Part shown: positions 51,586 through 60,410 of the stretch, one piece after another
Layout: each line of letters begins with the position of its first letter
How positions within the stretch are numbered: position 1 is the stretch's first letter
NCBI GenBank assembly: GCA_000403295.2
Contig: KE159612.1
Span: 320,181 to 384,180, forward strand
Reading direction: 5' to 3'
Source: Lachnospiraceae bacterium M18-1
Lineage (GTDB): Bacteria > Bacillota > Clostridia > Lachnospirales > Lachnospiraceae
Length of the DNA stretch: 64,000 nucleotides
Made by a program: the position numbers and the translations under genes
The notes under the pieces: generated by a model
What the model was told of the DNA's origin: nothing
Seen by the model: only the letters and a program-made list of their open reading frames with translations
Database searches by the model: none

Positions 51586-52443
51586 ATGGCGAAAAAAATT
51601 GCGGTTATCAATGATCTCTCGGGGTTTGGCCATTGCTCGCTGACGGCGGCGATCCCGACGATCTCTGTGATGGGGGTCCAGCCCTGCCCTCTGCCCACGG
51701 CGGTGCTGAGCGCGCAGACAGGGTATCCCAGCTATTACTGCGACGATTATACGGATAAGATGGAATATTTCCGGCAGGAATGGGAGAAGATGCAGGTCCG
51801 GTTTGACGGAATCTATACGGGATTTGTGGCAAGCGAGGCACAGATCCGGCATATTTTTCTGTTTCTCGATACATTTTACAAGGAATCTACATTTCTCCTG
51901 GTGGATCCGGTCATGGGGGATGAGGGCCGGGTATATAAACTGTTTACCCCCGGACTGCTGCAGCGGATGAAGGAGCTGGCCCTGCGGGCGGATGTTGTGA
52001 CGCCGAACCTGACGGAACTGTGCCTCCTTGCAGGGGCGGACTATGCGGAGCTGGAAGAACTGAAAGGGGAAAAGGAACTTTCGGAAGCGGCGGGGGACCT
52101 TGCGGAAAAGCTGATGGAATCCGGGCCGGAGACTGTTGTTGTGACGGGAATCCGGTTTGAAGACGCAGAAAACGGGGAGCGGATGATCGGAAACCTGGCG
52201 GTGGATCGAAGCGGCAGGAGGATGTCTGCATTTCCCTATATCGGAGGGAGTTTTTCCGGAACCGGGGATCTGTTTGCGTCTGTCATTGCGGGCGGGATTG
52301 CCAGAGGAGACGATATTTTCGAGACAATGGAACTTGCGGGAAAATTCATTGAAAAGGCGATGAAGGATTCTATGGCTGAACAGGTAGACCGCAACGCAGG
52401 GACGAATTTTGAGAAGTATCTTGGGATGCTGCTATGCAGGTAA
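51586..52443 (+). CDS. Pyridoxal/pyridoxamine kinase (PdxY-like)
   Basis: A 285-residue ribokinase-fold enzyme that phosphorylates B6 vitamers. Motifs: INDLSGFGHCSLTAAIPTIS at the start, LVDPVMGDEGRVY (about 107), VVTPNLTE and the anion-hole/base motif GTGDLFASVI (about 225). ATG at 51586 has AGGAG seven bases before it. Salvage role is inferred from family. Confidence 0.9.
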   Translation: MAKKIAVINDLSGFGHCSLTAAIPTISVMGVQPCPLPTAVLSAQTGYPSYYCDDYTDKMEYFRQEWEKMQVRFDGIYTGFVASEAQIRHIFLFLDTFYKESTFLLVDPVMGDEGRVYKLFTPGLLQRMKELALRADVVTPNLTELCLLAGADYAELEELKGEKELSEAAGDLAEKLMESGPETVVVTGIRFEDAENGERMIGNLAVDRSGRRMSAFPYIGGSFSGTGDLFASVIAGGIARGDDIFETMELAGKFIEKAMKDSMAEQVDRNAGTNFEKYLGMLLCR

Positions 52444-52531
52444 TTGGCGGCTTGTCCGGGAGACGCAGTTCTTCCCGGAGCTCATGCGCCGGAAACGATG
52501 CAGATGTGAAATGGAAGGAGGAGAAGAGAAA

Positions 52532-53170
52532 ATGGCGCAAATTTTGTATACTTTAGCAAAACAGCCGAACGGACAAAACGGGATGTCTGTTGGATATGCG
52601 GATCAGGTGTATGTGAATCTGACAAATCAATGTGACTGCAGATGCCGGTTCTGCATCCGCGGTCATCATGACGGGGTGGGGGACGCGGATACACTGTGGC
52701 ACAAACAGGATCCAAAGCTGGAGGAGATCAAGGCGGCAATGGACGCATTCGATTTTTCGGGCAGGAAGGAGCTTGTGTACTGCGGTTACGGAGAGCCTAC
52801 CTGTGCGCTGGAGAATCTGGTGGAGTCGGCCAGGTACGCGAAGGAGAAATATGGCCTGCGGATCCGGGTGAATACGAATGGACTGGGAAATCTGTACCAT
52901 GGAAGGGATATTGTCCCAATGCTTGCGGAGGTGACGGATTCCATTTCGATCAGCCTGAACGCGCCGAATAAGGAGGCTTATATGGAGGTGACCCGGCCCC
53001 GGTTTGAGGATGCGTTTGAGGGGATGCTGGCATTCACGGCGGAATGTGCAAAAAGGATACCGCAGGTGAAGATGACTGTGGTGGATGTTCTGCCGGAGAA
53101 TGAGATCGAGGACAGCAGGAAGCTGGCCCAATCTCTGGGAGTGGAGCTGCGGGTGAGGAAATTTGTATAG
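52532..53170 (+). CDS. TatD-associated radical SAM protein
   Basis: A 212-residue small radical SAM enzyme of the TatD-linked (TIGR04038) type. NQCDCRCRFCIRGHHDG holds the CxxxCxxC 4Fe-4S site (about 27-34); YCGYGEPTCALE is the SAM-contact glycine-rich region; VNTNGLGNL follows. The substrate is unknown. TatD is often adjacent but is not here. ATG at 52532 follows GGAGGAGAAG; an in-frame start at 52409 inside the kinase gene is unlikely. Confidence 0.85.
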   Translation: MAQILYTLAKQPNGQNGMSVGYADQVYVNLTNQCDCRCRFCIRGHHDGVGDADTLWHKQDPKLEEIKAAMDAFDFSGRKELVYCGYGEPTCALENLVESARYAKEKYGLRIRVNTNGLGNLYHGRDIVPMLAEVTDSISISLNAPNKEAYMEVTRPRFEDAFEGMLAFTAECAKRIPQVKMTVVDVLPENEIEDSRKLAQSLGVELRVRKFV

Positions 53171-53249
53171 AGAAACGGCAGCTGCCCATGGCATGACCGG
53201 GATTTTATAGTAACTCTTAATAAAAGAAAGAATTTGAGCCAGATCATTG

Positions 53250-53298
53250 AAAATGCGTTCTGCGGCAGAATCATACAGGCCGCTGAACGCATTTTTTT
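53250..53298 (+). terminator. Terminator after the radical SAM gene
   Basis: AAAATGCGTTC with TGCGG pairs with CCGC and GAACGCATTTT, followed by a T run. It may act in both directions, as the convergent aminopeptidase ends at 53350. Confidence 0.75.
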
Positions 53299-53349
53299 GG
53301 AACGGTAAAAAACAGCGCTGCCAGAGTGGGCCGCTATTTTTTGGGGTTC

Positions 53350-54213
53350 TTATTTGGAGAGGATCTCGGCGCCGTTCTCGGTGATCAGCACCATATATTC
53401 GATCTGGGCAGACAGCCCGTCGTCAATGGTGTATACGGTCCAGTCATTGTCTTCATCTACAAAGAAATCGGGGCTGCCTTCATTGACCATAGGTTCGATG
53501 GTGAACATCATGCCGGGCACCAGGAGCATTTCGCTGCCCTTGGGGGTTACATAGCTGACAAAGGGTTCTTCATGAAATTCCAGCCCGATTCCATGGCCGC
53601 CGATGTCCTCCACGACGGAATAGCCGTTTGCCCGGGCGTGGGAGTTGATCGCGTCGGCTATATCTCCCAGATGTCCCCAGGGCTTTGCCTGGGCCAGACC
53701 CAGATGGACGCATTCTTCCGTCACGCGGATGATACGCTCGGCGCGCTCGGAAATCTTTCCCAGGGTGAACATCCGGGACGCATCGGAAAAGTAACCGTTC
53801 AGGCTGGTAGATACATCCACGTTGACGATGTCGCCCTCCTGCAGGATGATGTTCTCATCCGGAATGCCGTGACAGACTTCGTTGTTGATGGAGGTACATA
53901 CGCTTTTCGGAAAACCCTGATAGTGGAGAGGAGCTGGTATCCCGCCGTGGCTGGTGGTAAAATCATATACGATCCGGTCGATCTCCGCAGTGCTCATGCC
54001 GATGCGGATATGCTTCGCCACCTCATCCAGGACGGCCGTGTTTAACGCGGCGCTTTCTTTGATCTTTTCAATCTGCAAGGGGGTCTTTAAAAGCTCTCTC
54101 TTGGGGACGATCTCGCCCCGGTCGGCATGTAGCAATATTTTTTCCTCAATCGGCATGTGGCATTTTTTGTATTTCCTGCCGCTTCCGCACCAGCATGGAT
54201 CATTTCGCTGCAT
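53350..54213 (-). CDS. map: Type I methionine aminopeptidase with SEC-C zinc motif
   Basis: A 287-residue enzyme removing N-terminal methionine. The N-terminal SEC-C motif (NDPCWCGSGRKYKKCH) precedes the pita-bread fold with metal ligands in DIVNVDVS, YFSDASRMF, GHGIGLEFHE and FTIEPM, and the final glutamate in SAQIEYMVLIT. The ATG at 54213 has GAGAGG eight bases upstream; 54219 and 54261 are longer but poorly spaced. A second copy elsewhere is usual in Clostridia. Confidence 0.93.
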   Translation of the reverse strand: MQRNDPCWCGSGRKYKKCHMPIEEKILLHADRGEIVPKRELLKTPLQIEKIKESAALNTAVLDEVAKHIRIGMSTAEIDRIVYDFTTSHGGIPAPLHYQGFPKSVCTSINNEVCHGIPDENIILQEGDIVNVDVSTSLNGYFSDASRMFTLGKISERAERIIRVTEECVHLGLAQAKPWGHLGDIADAINSHARANGYSVVEDIGGHGIGLEFHEEPFVSYVTPKGSEMLLVPGMMFTIEPMVNEGSPDFFVDEDNDWTVYTIDDGLSAQIEYMVLITENGAEILSK

Positions 54214-54277
54214 TTTCATTACCTCTCTTTTCCATTTACGAATGATATATTTGAACATCATGTATTGTCCTTATGGT

Positions 54278-55507
54278 CTAAAATCTATGAATAAATAATC
54301 CGCTCCGCAGTTTGGGCTCGAACCAGGTGGATTTGGGCGGCATCAGGCGGCCGGAATCTGCCACCGAGAGCAGTTCCTCCATGGAGGTTGGATACATGGC
54401 GAAGGCGGCATTTTCTGCGCCTCTGTCCGTCAGCCGTACCAGCTCGTCCAATCCGCGGATTCCGCCTACGAACTGGATCCGCGGATCAATTCTTGGATCC
54501 TGGATACCGAACAGCGGGCCGAGAACTACATGTTGCAGGATGGATACGTCCAGATCATCTACCGGATCCAGAGTGTACAGGTCTGCATGTGCCGCAAGCG
54601 CATACCAGGCGCCGCCGAGGTACATGGTAATCTCGCCCTTGCGGCCGGGATGCCGGGGACCGGACATCTCCTGAATGTCGAAATGCCTGCCGACGGCATC
54701 CAGCAGCTCTTCGCGGGTGTGCCCGTTCCAACCGGACACGACCCGGTTGTAGTCATAGATCTTCAGCTCGTCCGCAGGGAAGAGTACGGAGAGGAAATAG
54801 TTAAACTCCTCTTCTCCGGTATAATCCGGATGTTCCTTCCTGCGTTTGAGACCGGCTTTTACTGCGGAAGCGGCACGGTGATGGCCGTCTGCAATATAGA
54901 TATGCCCGATACCGGAAAATAATTCCGTAATGGTTTGTATGCTCTGGCTGAGCTTCCATACCTGGTGGCGGATACCGTCCTCTGCCGTAAAATCGTAGAG
55001 AGGAGCGGAGGCCTTTGCGGCTTCCGTAAGGCTTTTCAGCTCGGGTATGGGCCGGTGAGTCAGAAAAATGGGACCGGTCTGGGCGCTCAGCGTGTCCACA
55101 TGGCGGATCCGGTCCTGCTCCTTTTCTTCTTTGGTATTCTCATGCCTGCGGATGGTCCCGTTCAGATAGTCGTCGATGGAGGCGCATCCTACGATGCCGG
55201 TCTGGGTGCGGCCGGCAAAGGTCAGGGCATAGAGATAATAGCAGGGGACGGGATCCTCGATCAATGATCCGTCTGAGAGCATTTCCAGGAGGGTATCCCG
55301 GGCGCGCTCGTAAACCTGCTGGGAATACATATCCGTATCATCCGGAAACTGGGTCTCCGGCCGGTCTATCTTCAAGAAAGAAAGGGGGTTCTGCCGGACT
55401 GCTTCTTTGGCTTCTGCCCGGTTGTAAACGTCATAAGGGAGGGCGGCGATGGAGGATGCTTTTTCTTCCGATGGCCGCACACTTCGGAAAGGACGGATGG
55501 TTGGCAT
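54278..55507 (-). CDS. DUF1015 family protein
   Basis: A 409-residue protein. PTIRPFRSVRPSEEKASSIA at the N-terminus, ALPYDVYNRAEA and IADGHHRAASAVK (about 205) are hallmarks of DUF1015, a family of unknown function with a ParB-like nucleotide-binding look at the HHR motif. ATG at 55507 follows AAAGGAG; 55537 lacks spacing. It is sometimes found near serine or phosphoglycerate metabolism genes; nothing here confirms that. Confidence 0.85.
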   Translation of the reverse strand: MPTIRPFRSVRPSEEKASSIAALPYDVYNRAEAKEAVRQNPLSFLKIDRPETQFPDDTDMYSQQVYERARDTLLEMLSDGSLIEDPVPCYYLYALTFAGRTQTGIVGCASIDDYLNGTIRRHENTKEEKEQDRIRHVDTLSAQTGPIFLTHRPIPELKSLTEAAKASAPLYDFTAEDGIRHQVWKLSQSIQTITELFSGIGHIYIADGHHRAASAVKAGLKRRKEHPDYTGEEEFNYFLSVLFPADELKIYDYNRVVSGWNGHTREELLDAVGRHFDIQEMSGPRHPGRKGEITMYLGGAWYALAAHADLYTLDPVDDLDVSILQHVVLGPLFGIQDPRIDPRIQFVGGIRGLDELVRLTDRGAENAAFAMYPTSMEELLSVADSGRLMPPKSTWFEPKLRSGLFIHRF

Positions 55508-55607
55508 AGACGGTTGCTCCTTTTCTGGTAAATTCATACTTCCTTATTTTATGCAATTATGAGGTGCATGTCAATTGGTTCTATGGGAAAATACAGGAAA
55601 AGAAGCC

Positions 55608-55698
55608 GGATGCCGTTACTGTGAGCACCCGGTCAGGGTGTGAACAGTAACCGGATTGTTACTGTTCACGGTGCCTTGCACCCTGCTGCAAGGCATCC
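55608..55698. repeat. Intergenic inverted-repeat pair, copy 2
   Basis: Unit A (55608-55652) is identical to 4878-4922 except at one base. Unit B (55658-55698) begins GTTACTGTTCACGG and ends AAGGCATCC, like 4773-4814. The order is A-B here and B-A at the first locus. It lies between the phosphorylase end and the DUF1015 start. Confidence 0.75.
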
Positions 55699-55745
55699 GT
55701 CCAGTAAAATGGTGGCTTCTTTTTATGAGTTTATGTGATCCCTTT

Positions 55746-57905
55746 TCAGGCTTCTATCTCATACCATATGATCTGGTTCGCTTTCAGCTCCAGTTCAAAG
55801 CTGGTCCCGTCCCCCACATATACGGTCGTGCTCTGCGGCTCGTAGGTATTGTTTACCACGCAGTATTTTCCATTTTCAAGATAGGCATGGACCTCCACGT
55901 TGTAGTTCGTGGAAAACCATCTGTGCAGGCTGGCTTCGTCCCCGGAGCTCCACAGGATCGCCCGGTAGAAGAGACGGCTGTTCTCGAAGCTGTAGGGAAG
56001 CCCGGAGATATAGACGGCGCGGCCCTTTCCGAAGGTGTTGACCGCAAGCTGCACTTCCTTTTCGCGTTCTACCAGCACCTGGGCGCCTTCCAGCGCGTAG
56101 ATATTTTTCTTGCCTTCCCCGAAATCAATCTCATCTGACGCGTCCTCGGTGATAAAATGGCTGCGGCATTCCCAGTTGTATTTGTCGTAGCCCAGGGTGA
56201 AGCCCCGCTCCTCCTCTACGCCGAATACATTGGCGAGCTGGAAGAAATGGCCGTTTGCCTGGTGGGCGCTGGGTTCGCCAATGCCGATCAGACCGCCGCC
56301 GCTGTAGACAAACTGCTTGACCGCAGAGGAAATCTCTGGATCGCACCACCATTCCCCGCCGGTATGGGCCGTGTCGGCATCGCCCACGTTGATGAGCACA
56401 TCGATGTCTTTCAGGATATCCGGATTCTCCTTGATATCGGAAAAGCTGATGAACTGCACGTCAAACGGGGCTCCGGAGAGGGCCTCGATGATCCCCGAAT
56501 AGGAATAATTTTGTTTGAAATAAATTGCATGGTGTACCATGTGGCATCCCCAGGCGCGCATTTTTCCCCAGCAGTTGAGTACGGCAACACGTTTGACGCA
56601 GTAGGGAACGCAGCCTTTTACATTTTCATAGAGCTCACGAAATTCATTGCAGACAGATTCCACATAGTCCACAAATTCAGGGAAATCCAGCGTCAGCTTT
56701 AAGTATCCGCCGTACCCGATCCGGTCTACGGGCTTGCGCAGGATCGCGCGGCGTGCAGTCACCCAGTTGACCTTGGCTTCCTTCACGGGATCGCCGCCTT
56801 CGTGGAAGGTATCCGGGAAGAAGTAGGGCAGCAGGCGGGCTTCCGTATAGGAAACGCCTTCGATGTCGCTGATCAGCCGCAGGGTAGAGCCATTTCCCAC
56901 GCTTCCCACAACTGCGTCCAGGCCCAGGTTCTGAAAACCTTCAAGGAACGGCTCGGTGCCGATCCAGTGGTCACCCAGGAACATCATGGCTTCCTTGCCG
57001 CATTCATGGGTAATGTCTGTCATCTCTTTTACGATCTTGGCCACTTCCCTGCGCTGGAATGCCTGGAAATCCCGGAACTCTTTGGTGGGGATGCGGTACT
57101 GGTTGTTGTAATAGCCCTGGTCAATGATGTATTCGGGACGGAACGGATAACCTGCTTCCCGTTCGAACTGCTCCAGGATGTATGGACTGACGGATGCGGA
57201 ATAGCCGTACCAGTCCACATATTTTTCCCGGGCCAGCTCATCGAATACAAGGGTAAACTGGTGGAAAAATGTAGTGAAACGAAGTACATTTACATAGGGG
57301 TGGTCCTGGATGAATTTCCGCAGGCGCTCCATGGTAAATGCGTGTGTCTTGGGCTGGCGCACGTCGAAGGTGATCTGGTGCTCCACGTCTTTCCAGTCGT
57401 TGACTACCGCGTTGTACATATGGACCGGATCCCACATGATGTAGGCCAGGAAGCTGGCTGTGTAATCATGAAATGGGATCGAGCGGATAACGACCTCTCC
57501 GGCAGCCTCGTCGTAGTGCCAGCCGGATGTGGGGACAACCTCCCCGGTGCTCCGGTCGATGACCTCCCACCAGCGGGTGATGTCGTCCCGGGTGTTGGGG
57601 GTCAGCATGTCCCTGTACAGGCCCTTCATCAGAGGAATGCGCAGGGCATCCTGGGAAGCTGTGTAAATGGGGGTCATGAGGTACATCTGCTGGATCTCGT
57701 CGGGGTTGGCTTTCGCCCAGGCGTTGTCCTTGCGGGTGGTGTAGTAGGTGGAATAAACTTTGAGTCCTGCGTCTGTTAACTCTACAGGGAAATCGGTCCC
57801 GTCACAGTCCCTGACCGCGTCGGCGCCCCATTGCCTGGACAGGCGTATGGTATCTTCGATGATATCCATGTCTGTGGGTATGGTTACACGTCCTCTCGTA
57901 TTCAT
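55746..57905 (-). CDS. lnpA: GH112 galactosyl-N-acetylhexosamine phosphorylase
   Basis: A 719-residue phosphorylase of glycoside hydrolase family 112, full length. It splits beta-1,3-galactosyl-N-acetylhexosamine (from mucin or milk glycans) with phosphate to galactose-1-phosphate. Recognised by GRVTIPTDMDIIEDTIRLSR, WGADAVRDCDGTDFP, EAMMFLGDHWIGTEPF and the glutamine-amidotransferase-like C-terminal domain (SGGGLIGIGEPSAHQ). Some members instead use galactosyl-1,4-L-rhamnose; sequence alone does not settle this. ATG follows CGGAGGG. A palindromic operator candidate lies 36 bases upstream. Confidence 0.9.
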   Translation of the reverse strand: MNTRGRVTIPTDMDIIEDTIRLSRQWGADAVRDCDGTDFPVELTDAGLKVYSTYYTTRKDNAWAKANPDEIQQMYLMTPIYTASQDALRIPLMKGLYRDMLTPNTRDDITRWWEVIDRSTGEVVPTSGWHYDEAAGEVVIRSIPFHDYTASFLAYIMWDPVHMYNAVVNDWKDVEHQITFDVRQPKTHAFTMERLRKFIQDHPYVNVLRFTTFFHQFTLVFDELAREKYVDWYGYSASVSPYILEQFEREAGYPFRPEYIIDQGYYNNQYRIPTKEFRDFQAFQRREVAKIVKEMTDITHECGKEAMMFLGDHWIGTEPFLEGFQNLGLDAVVGSVGNGSTLRLISDIEGVSYTEARLLPYFFPDTFHEGGDPVKEAKVNWVTARRAILRKPVDRIGYGGYLKLTLDFPEFVDYVESVCNEFRELYENVKGCVPYCVKRVAVLNCWGKMRAWGCHMVHHAIYFKQNYSYSGIIEALSGAPFDVQFISFSDIKENPDILKDIDVLINVGDADTAHTGGEWWCDPEISSAVKQFVYSGGGLIGIGEPSAHQANGHFFQLANVFGVEEERGFTLGYDKYNWECRSHFITEDASDEIDFGEGKKNIYALEGAQVLVEREKEVQLAVNTFGKGRAVYISGLPYSFENSRLFYRAILWSSGDEASLHRWFSTNYNVEVHAYLENGKYCVVNNTYEPQSTTVYVGDGTSFELELKANQIIWYEIEA

Positions 57906-57940
57906 GTGGAAATCCCTCCGATCAAAATATAAAATATTGC

Positions 57941-58000
57941 AGCGGTTCAGAACCGCTTTTGTGATGGTGTAAGTATATCATAATGAAGGGAGAAAGTCTA
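57941..58000 (-). promoter_or_regulatory. Promoter and palindromic operator of the GH112 gene
   Basis: On the minus strand TAGACT (58000-57995), 17 bp, TATACT (57977-57972) form a promoter. Fourteen bases downstream of the -10 lies a perfect palindrome, AGCGGTTCAGAACCGCT (57941-57957), placed where a repressor would block transcription. No regulator gene is adjacent. Confidence 0.55.
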
Positions 58001-58050
58001 TTATGGAGAGCTTCGTTGAACAGATTCGTTATTATGATATATATGTTTTT

Positions 58051-58108
58051 AAGCTATTGATTTCTGCGAAAATATATATTGGTGCTATTGATTTTTTTAT
58101 GCTACAAT
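58051..58108 (+). promoter_or_regulatory. Shared 32-bp operator and promoter of the flavin reductase gene
   Basis: The motif 58051-58082 starts AAGCTATTGAT and ends ATATATATTGG. It matches 61414-61445 at 26 of 32 positions. Its final TTGG forms the start of the -35 (TTGGTG, 58079-58084), 18 bp before TACAAT (58103-58108). A second GCTATTGATTT half-site lies at 58084-58094. This is typical geometry for a LysR-type activator; the likely regulator is encoded at 60411-61298. Confidence 0.65.
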
Positions 58109-58353
58109 AAAAGCAGAATCAATCCCGTACTTGCCCGGTATGGGAGAAAGCAGGCGGTACAGGCATATTTCAAAAAGGAAATGCCTGCCCGGCCAAAGAC
58201 AACCTCTTTCTCTATGAGAGCTCTCTCGGAAACTCCCCTGCCCGCCTCTTTGCGGCTGATTTTCCGAGAAGGCTTTATGAAGTTATCAATCTTTCCGGAA
58301 ATGCGGAGCCGTTTCTTCCGGAAGGCGATTTGAATATCAGGAGGAAGGAAGCC
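58109..58353 (+). other. Structured leader of the flavin reductase mRNA
   Basis: A 245-base leader within the 448-base gap 57906-58353. Hairpins: CAGGCAT/ATGCCTG (58160-58166 with 58181-58187); TCTCGGAAA/TTTCCGAGA (58224-58232 with 58261-58269). Two copies of the palindrome TTCCGGAA (58293-58300, 58316-58323) precede the ribosome site. No known riboswitch is recognised. Confidence 0.45.
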
Positions 58354-60357
58354 ATGCAGAGCAAATATCAGCATATTTTTGAACCGCTTACCATCAAGCA
58401 TATGACATTGAAAAACAGGATCGTCATGACCCCTATGGGGACGAATTACGGAGAGCAGAACGGGGAAATGAGCTTTCTGCATATCAACTATTATGAGCAG
58501 AGGGCGAAAGGAGGTACGGGGCTTCTGATCGTGGAGAATGCCAGTGTGGATTCGCCTCTGGGATCCAACGGAACGACCCAGCTCCGGATCGACCATGACA
58601 GCTATATCCCGCGGCTTTTTAAGCTGTGCGAGACGATCCACAAGCACGGGGCCTGTATCGCGATCCAGATCAACCACGCGGGCGCATCGGCACAGTCGGC
58701 CAGGACCAGCATGCAGCCGGTGTCTGCGTCGGATATTCCATCCAAGGCTGGCGGGGAGATCCCCAGACCGCTGGAGAAGGAAGAGATCCTGCATATCGTG
58801 AAGAAGTACGGGGAAGCGGCGAAACGCGCGCAGATCGCGGGATTTGACGCGGTGGAGATCCATGCGGGGCATTCCTACCTGCTCAGCCAGTTCCTGTCTC
58901 CCACGACGAACCGGCGGACTGACGAATTTGGCGGTTCCCATGAGAACCGGGCGAGGTTCGCCAAAATGGTGATCGAAGAGGTACGGGCACAGGTAGGGCC
59001 TTCTTTTCCGATCTTTGTGCGGATCAGCGCGGATGAATTTGTAGAAGGCGGAAATACACTGAATGACACATTGGAATATCTGCAGTATTTTGAAAAGGAA
59101 GTGGATGTATTCGATGTGTCCTGCGGCCTGAACTCATCGATCCAGTACCAGATCGACGCCAATTATCTGGAGGACGGATGGCGTTCTTATATGGCGAAGG
59201 AAGTCCGGGAGCGGTACGGCAAGCCCTGTATGACTATGGGAAATATCCGGAACCCGCAGGCGGCGGAGGACATCCTGGCAAGGGGGGACGCGGACCTGAT
59301 CGGCATGGGACGCGGCCTGATCGCGGATCCGGAGTGGGTCAACAAGGTCAGCTTCGGGGATGAAAAGGAGATCCGGAAATGTATTTCCTGTAATATCGGC
59401 TGCGCAGGAAACCGGATCGGCGTGAACCGCCCGATCCGCTGTACCATCAATCCGTCTGTCAATGAGGGGGAAGGTTACCGGAAGAAAAAAATCGTGAAGC
59501 CCTGCAACGTAGTGGTGATCGGCGGCGGCACGGCGGGACTGGAGGCAGCCTGCACGGCGGCCGAGGTGGGATGTACCACATTTCTCATTGAAAAGAAAGC
59601 GGAGCTGGGGGGACTGGCAGCGGTGATCTCGAAGATCCCGGACAAAAAAAGGCTGTCAGATTTTCCGAATTATCTGATCCACCGGGCAGGAAAGCTGAAA
59701 AATCTATTTATATTTCGGAATACGGAGGCAGACATTGAGCTTGTGAAGAGCCTGAATCCGGACATCATCGTGAACGCCACCGGTTCAAATCCGCTGCTCC
59801 CGCCGATCAAGGGCCTGCACGAGCATATTGACCGGGAAGGCGGCAGAGTTTCTTCTATTACAAATATGATCGCTCATGTGACAGAGTACCCTGAGGACAT
59901 GAAGGGAAAGAAGGTGGCGGTCATCGGCGGCGGCGCCGTGGGTCTGGATGTGGTGGAGTTTTTCGCACCGCGGGGTGCGGACGTAACGATCGTGGAAATG
60001 ATGTCTGTTATCGGAAACGGGATCGACCCGGTATCCAAGGTGGGGACCTTTGCCCTGATGAAAAAGTACGGGGTGCGGCAGATGGTCAATACGGCGCTGA
60101 TGGAAGTGAAAGAGGAAGCGTTTCACGTGAAGCTTCCGGACGGGACGGAGACGGATCTGGAGTTTGACTATGGATTCGTGTGCCTTGGGATGCGGGCAAA
60201 CGCGCCGATCCTGCAGGCATTGTATGATACCTTCGGCAACAGCGGGGATGTGGAGATCATGAACATCGGCGACAGCGTCCGGGCAAGGAGGATCATCGAA
60301 GGGACGACCGAGGGAAGAAATATCCTGGGAGTGCTGGAGAGGAGAGAGTATCTGTAA
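58354..60357 (+). CDS. 4Fe-4S flavin enoate reductase (old yellow enzyme family)
   Basis: A 667-residue NADH:flavin oxidoreductase of the 2,4-dienoyl-CoA reductase/BaiCD type. FMN-binding TIM barrel (about 1-335; NRIVMTPMGTNYG, QINHAGA, GFDAVEIHAGHSYLLSQFLS), a 4Fe-4S cluster (CISCNIGCAG then a cysteine at PIRC, about 345-365), then FAD and NAD Rossmann folds (VIGGGTAGLEAA; VAVIGGGAVGLDVVE). Reduces activated C=C bonds. ATG at 58354 follows AGGAGGAAGG. Its promoter shares an operator with the shikimate dehydrogenase operon, suggesting an alicyclic or enone acid substrate. Confidence 0.9.
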   Translation: MQSKYQHIFEPLTIKHMTLKNRIVMTPMGTNYGEQNGEMSFLHINYYEQRAKGGTGLLIVENASVDSPLGSNGTTQLRIDHDSYIPRLFKLCETIHKHGACIAIQINHAGASAQSARTSMQPVSASDIPSKAGGEIPRPLEKEEILHIVKKYGEAAKRAQIAGFDAVEIHAGHSYLLSQFLSPTTNRRTDEFGGSHENRARFAKMVIEEVRAQVGPSFPIFVRISADEFVEGGNTLNDTLEYLQYFEKEVDVFDVSCGLNSSIQYQIDANYLEDGWRSYMAKEVRERYGKPCMTMGNIRNPQAAEDILARGDADLIGMGRGLIADPEWVNKVSFGDEKEIRKCISCNIGCAGNRIGVNRPIRCTINPSVNEGEGYRKKKIVKPCNVVVIGGGTAGLEAACTAAEVGCTTFLIEKKAELGGLAAVISKIPDKKRLSDFPNYLIHRAGKLKNLFIFRNTEADIELVKSLNPDIIVNATGSNPLLPPIKGLHEHIDREGGRVSSITNMIAHVTEYPEDMKGKKVAVIGGGAVGLDVVEFFAPRGADVTIVEMMSVIGNGIDPVSKVGTFALMKKYGVRQMVNTALMEVKEEAFHVKLPDGTETDLEFDYGFVCLGMRANAPILQALYDTFGNSGDVEIMNIGDSVRARRIIEGTTEGRNILGVLERREYL

Positions 60358-60365
60358 GGAGAACG

Positions 60366-60395
60366 AGAGGACTGGAAAATACAGTCCTCTTTTTG
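60366..60395. terminator. Terminator between reductase and LysR genes
   Basis: AGAGGACTG (60366-60374) and CAGTCCTCT (60382-60390) pair perfectly around a 7-base loop, followed by T on the plus strand. It separates two convergent genes. Confidence 0.85.
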
Positions 60396-60410
60396 CATAA
60401 TAAAGTTGTG

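Noticed and set aside
53326..54045. Open frames opposite methionine aminopeptidase, and likewise 56157-57779 opposite the GH112 gene and 60708-61415 opposite lysR
   Set aside because: All are shadows of clearly identified genes; none has a start site or domain.
58079..58333. 84-codon plus-strand ORF beginning at 58079
   Set aside because: Its start overlaps the operator and promoter, it lacks a ribosome site and its sequence resembles no protein.
58109..58353. An 80-codon frame in phase with the flavin reductase, upstream of its ATG
   Set aside because: It is open from about 58109 but has no ATG or GTG and only a TTG at 58330, whereas the ATG at 58354 has a strong ribosome site; base pairing in the leader explains its composition. 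A gene remnant cannot be excluded.
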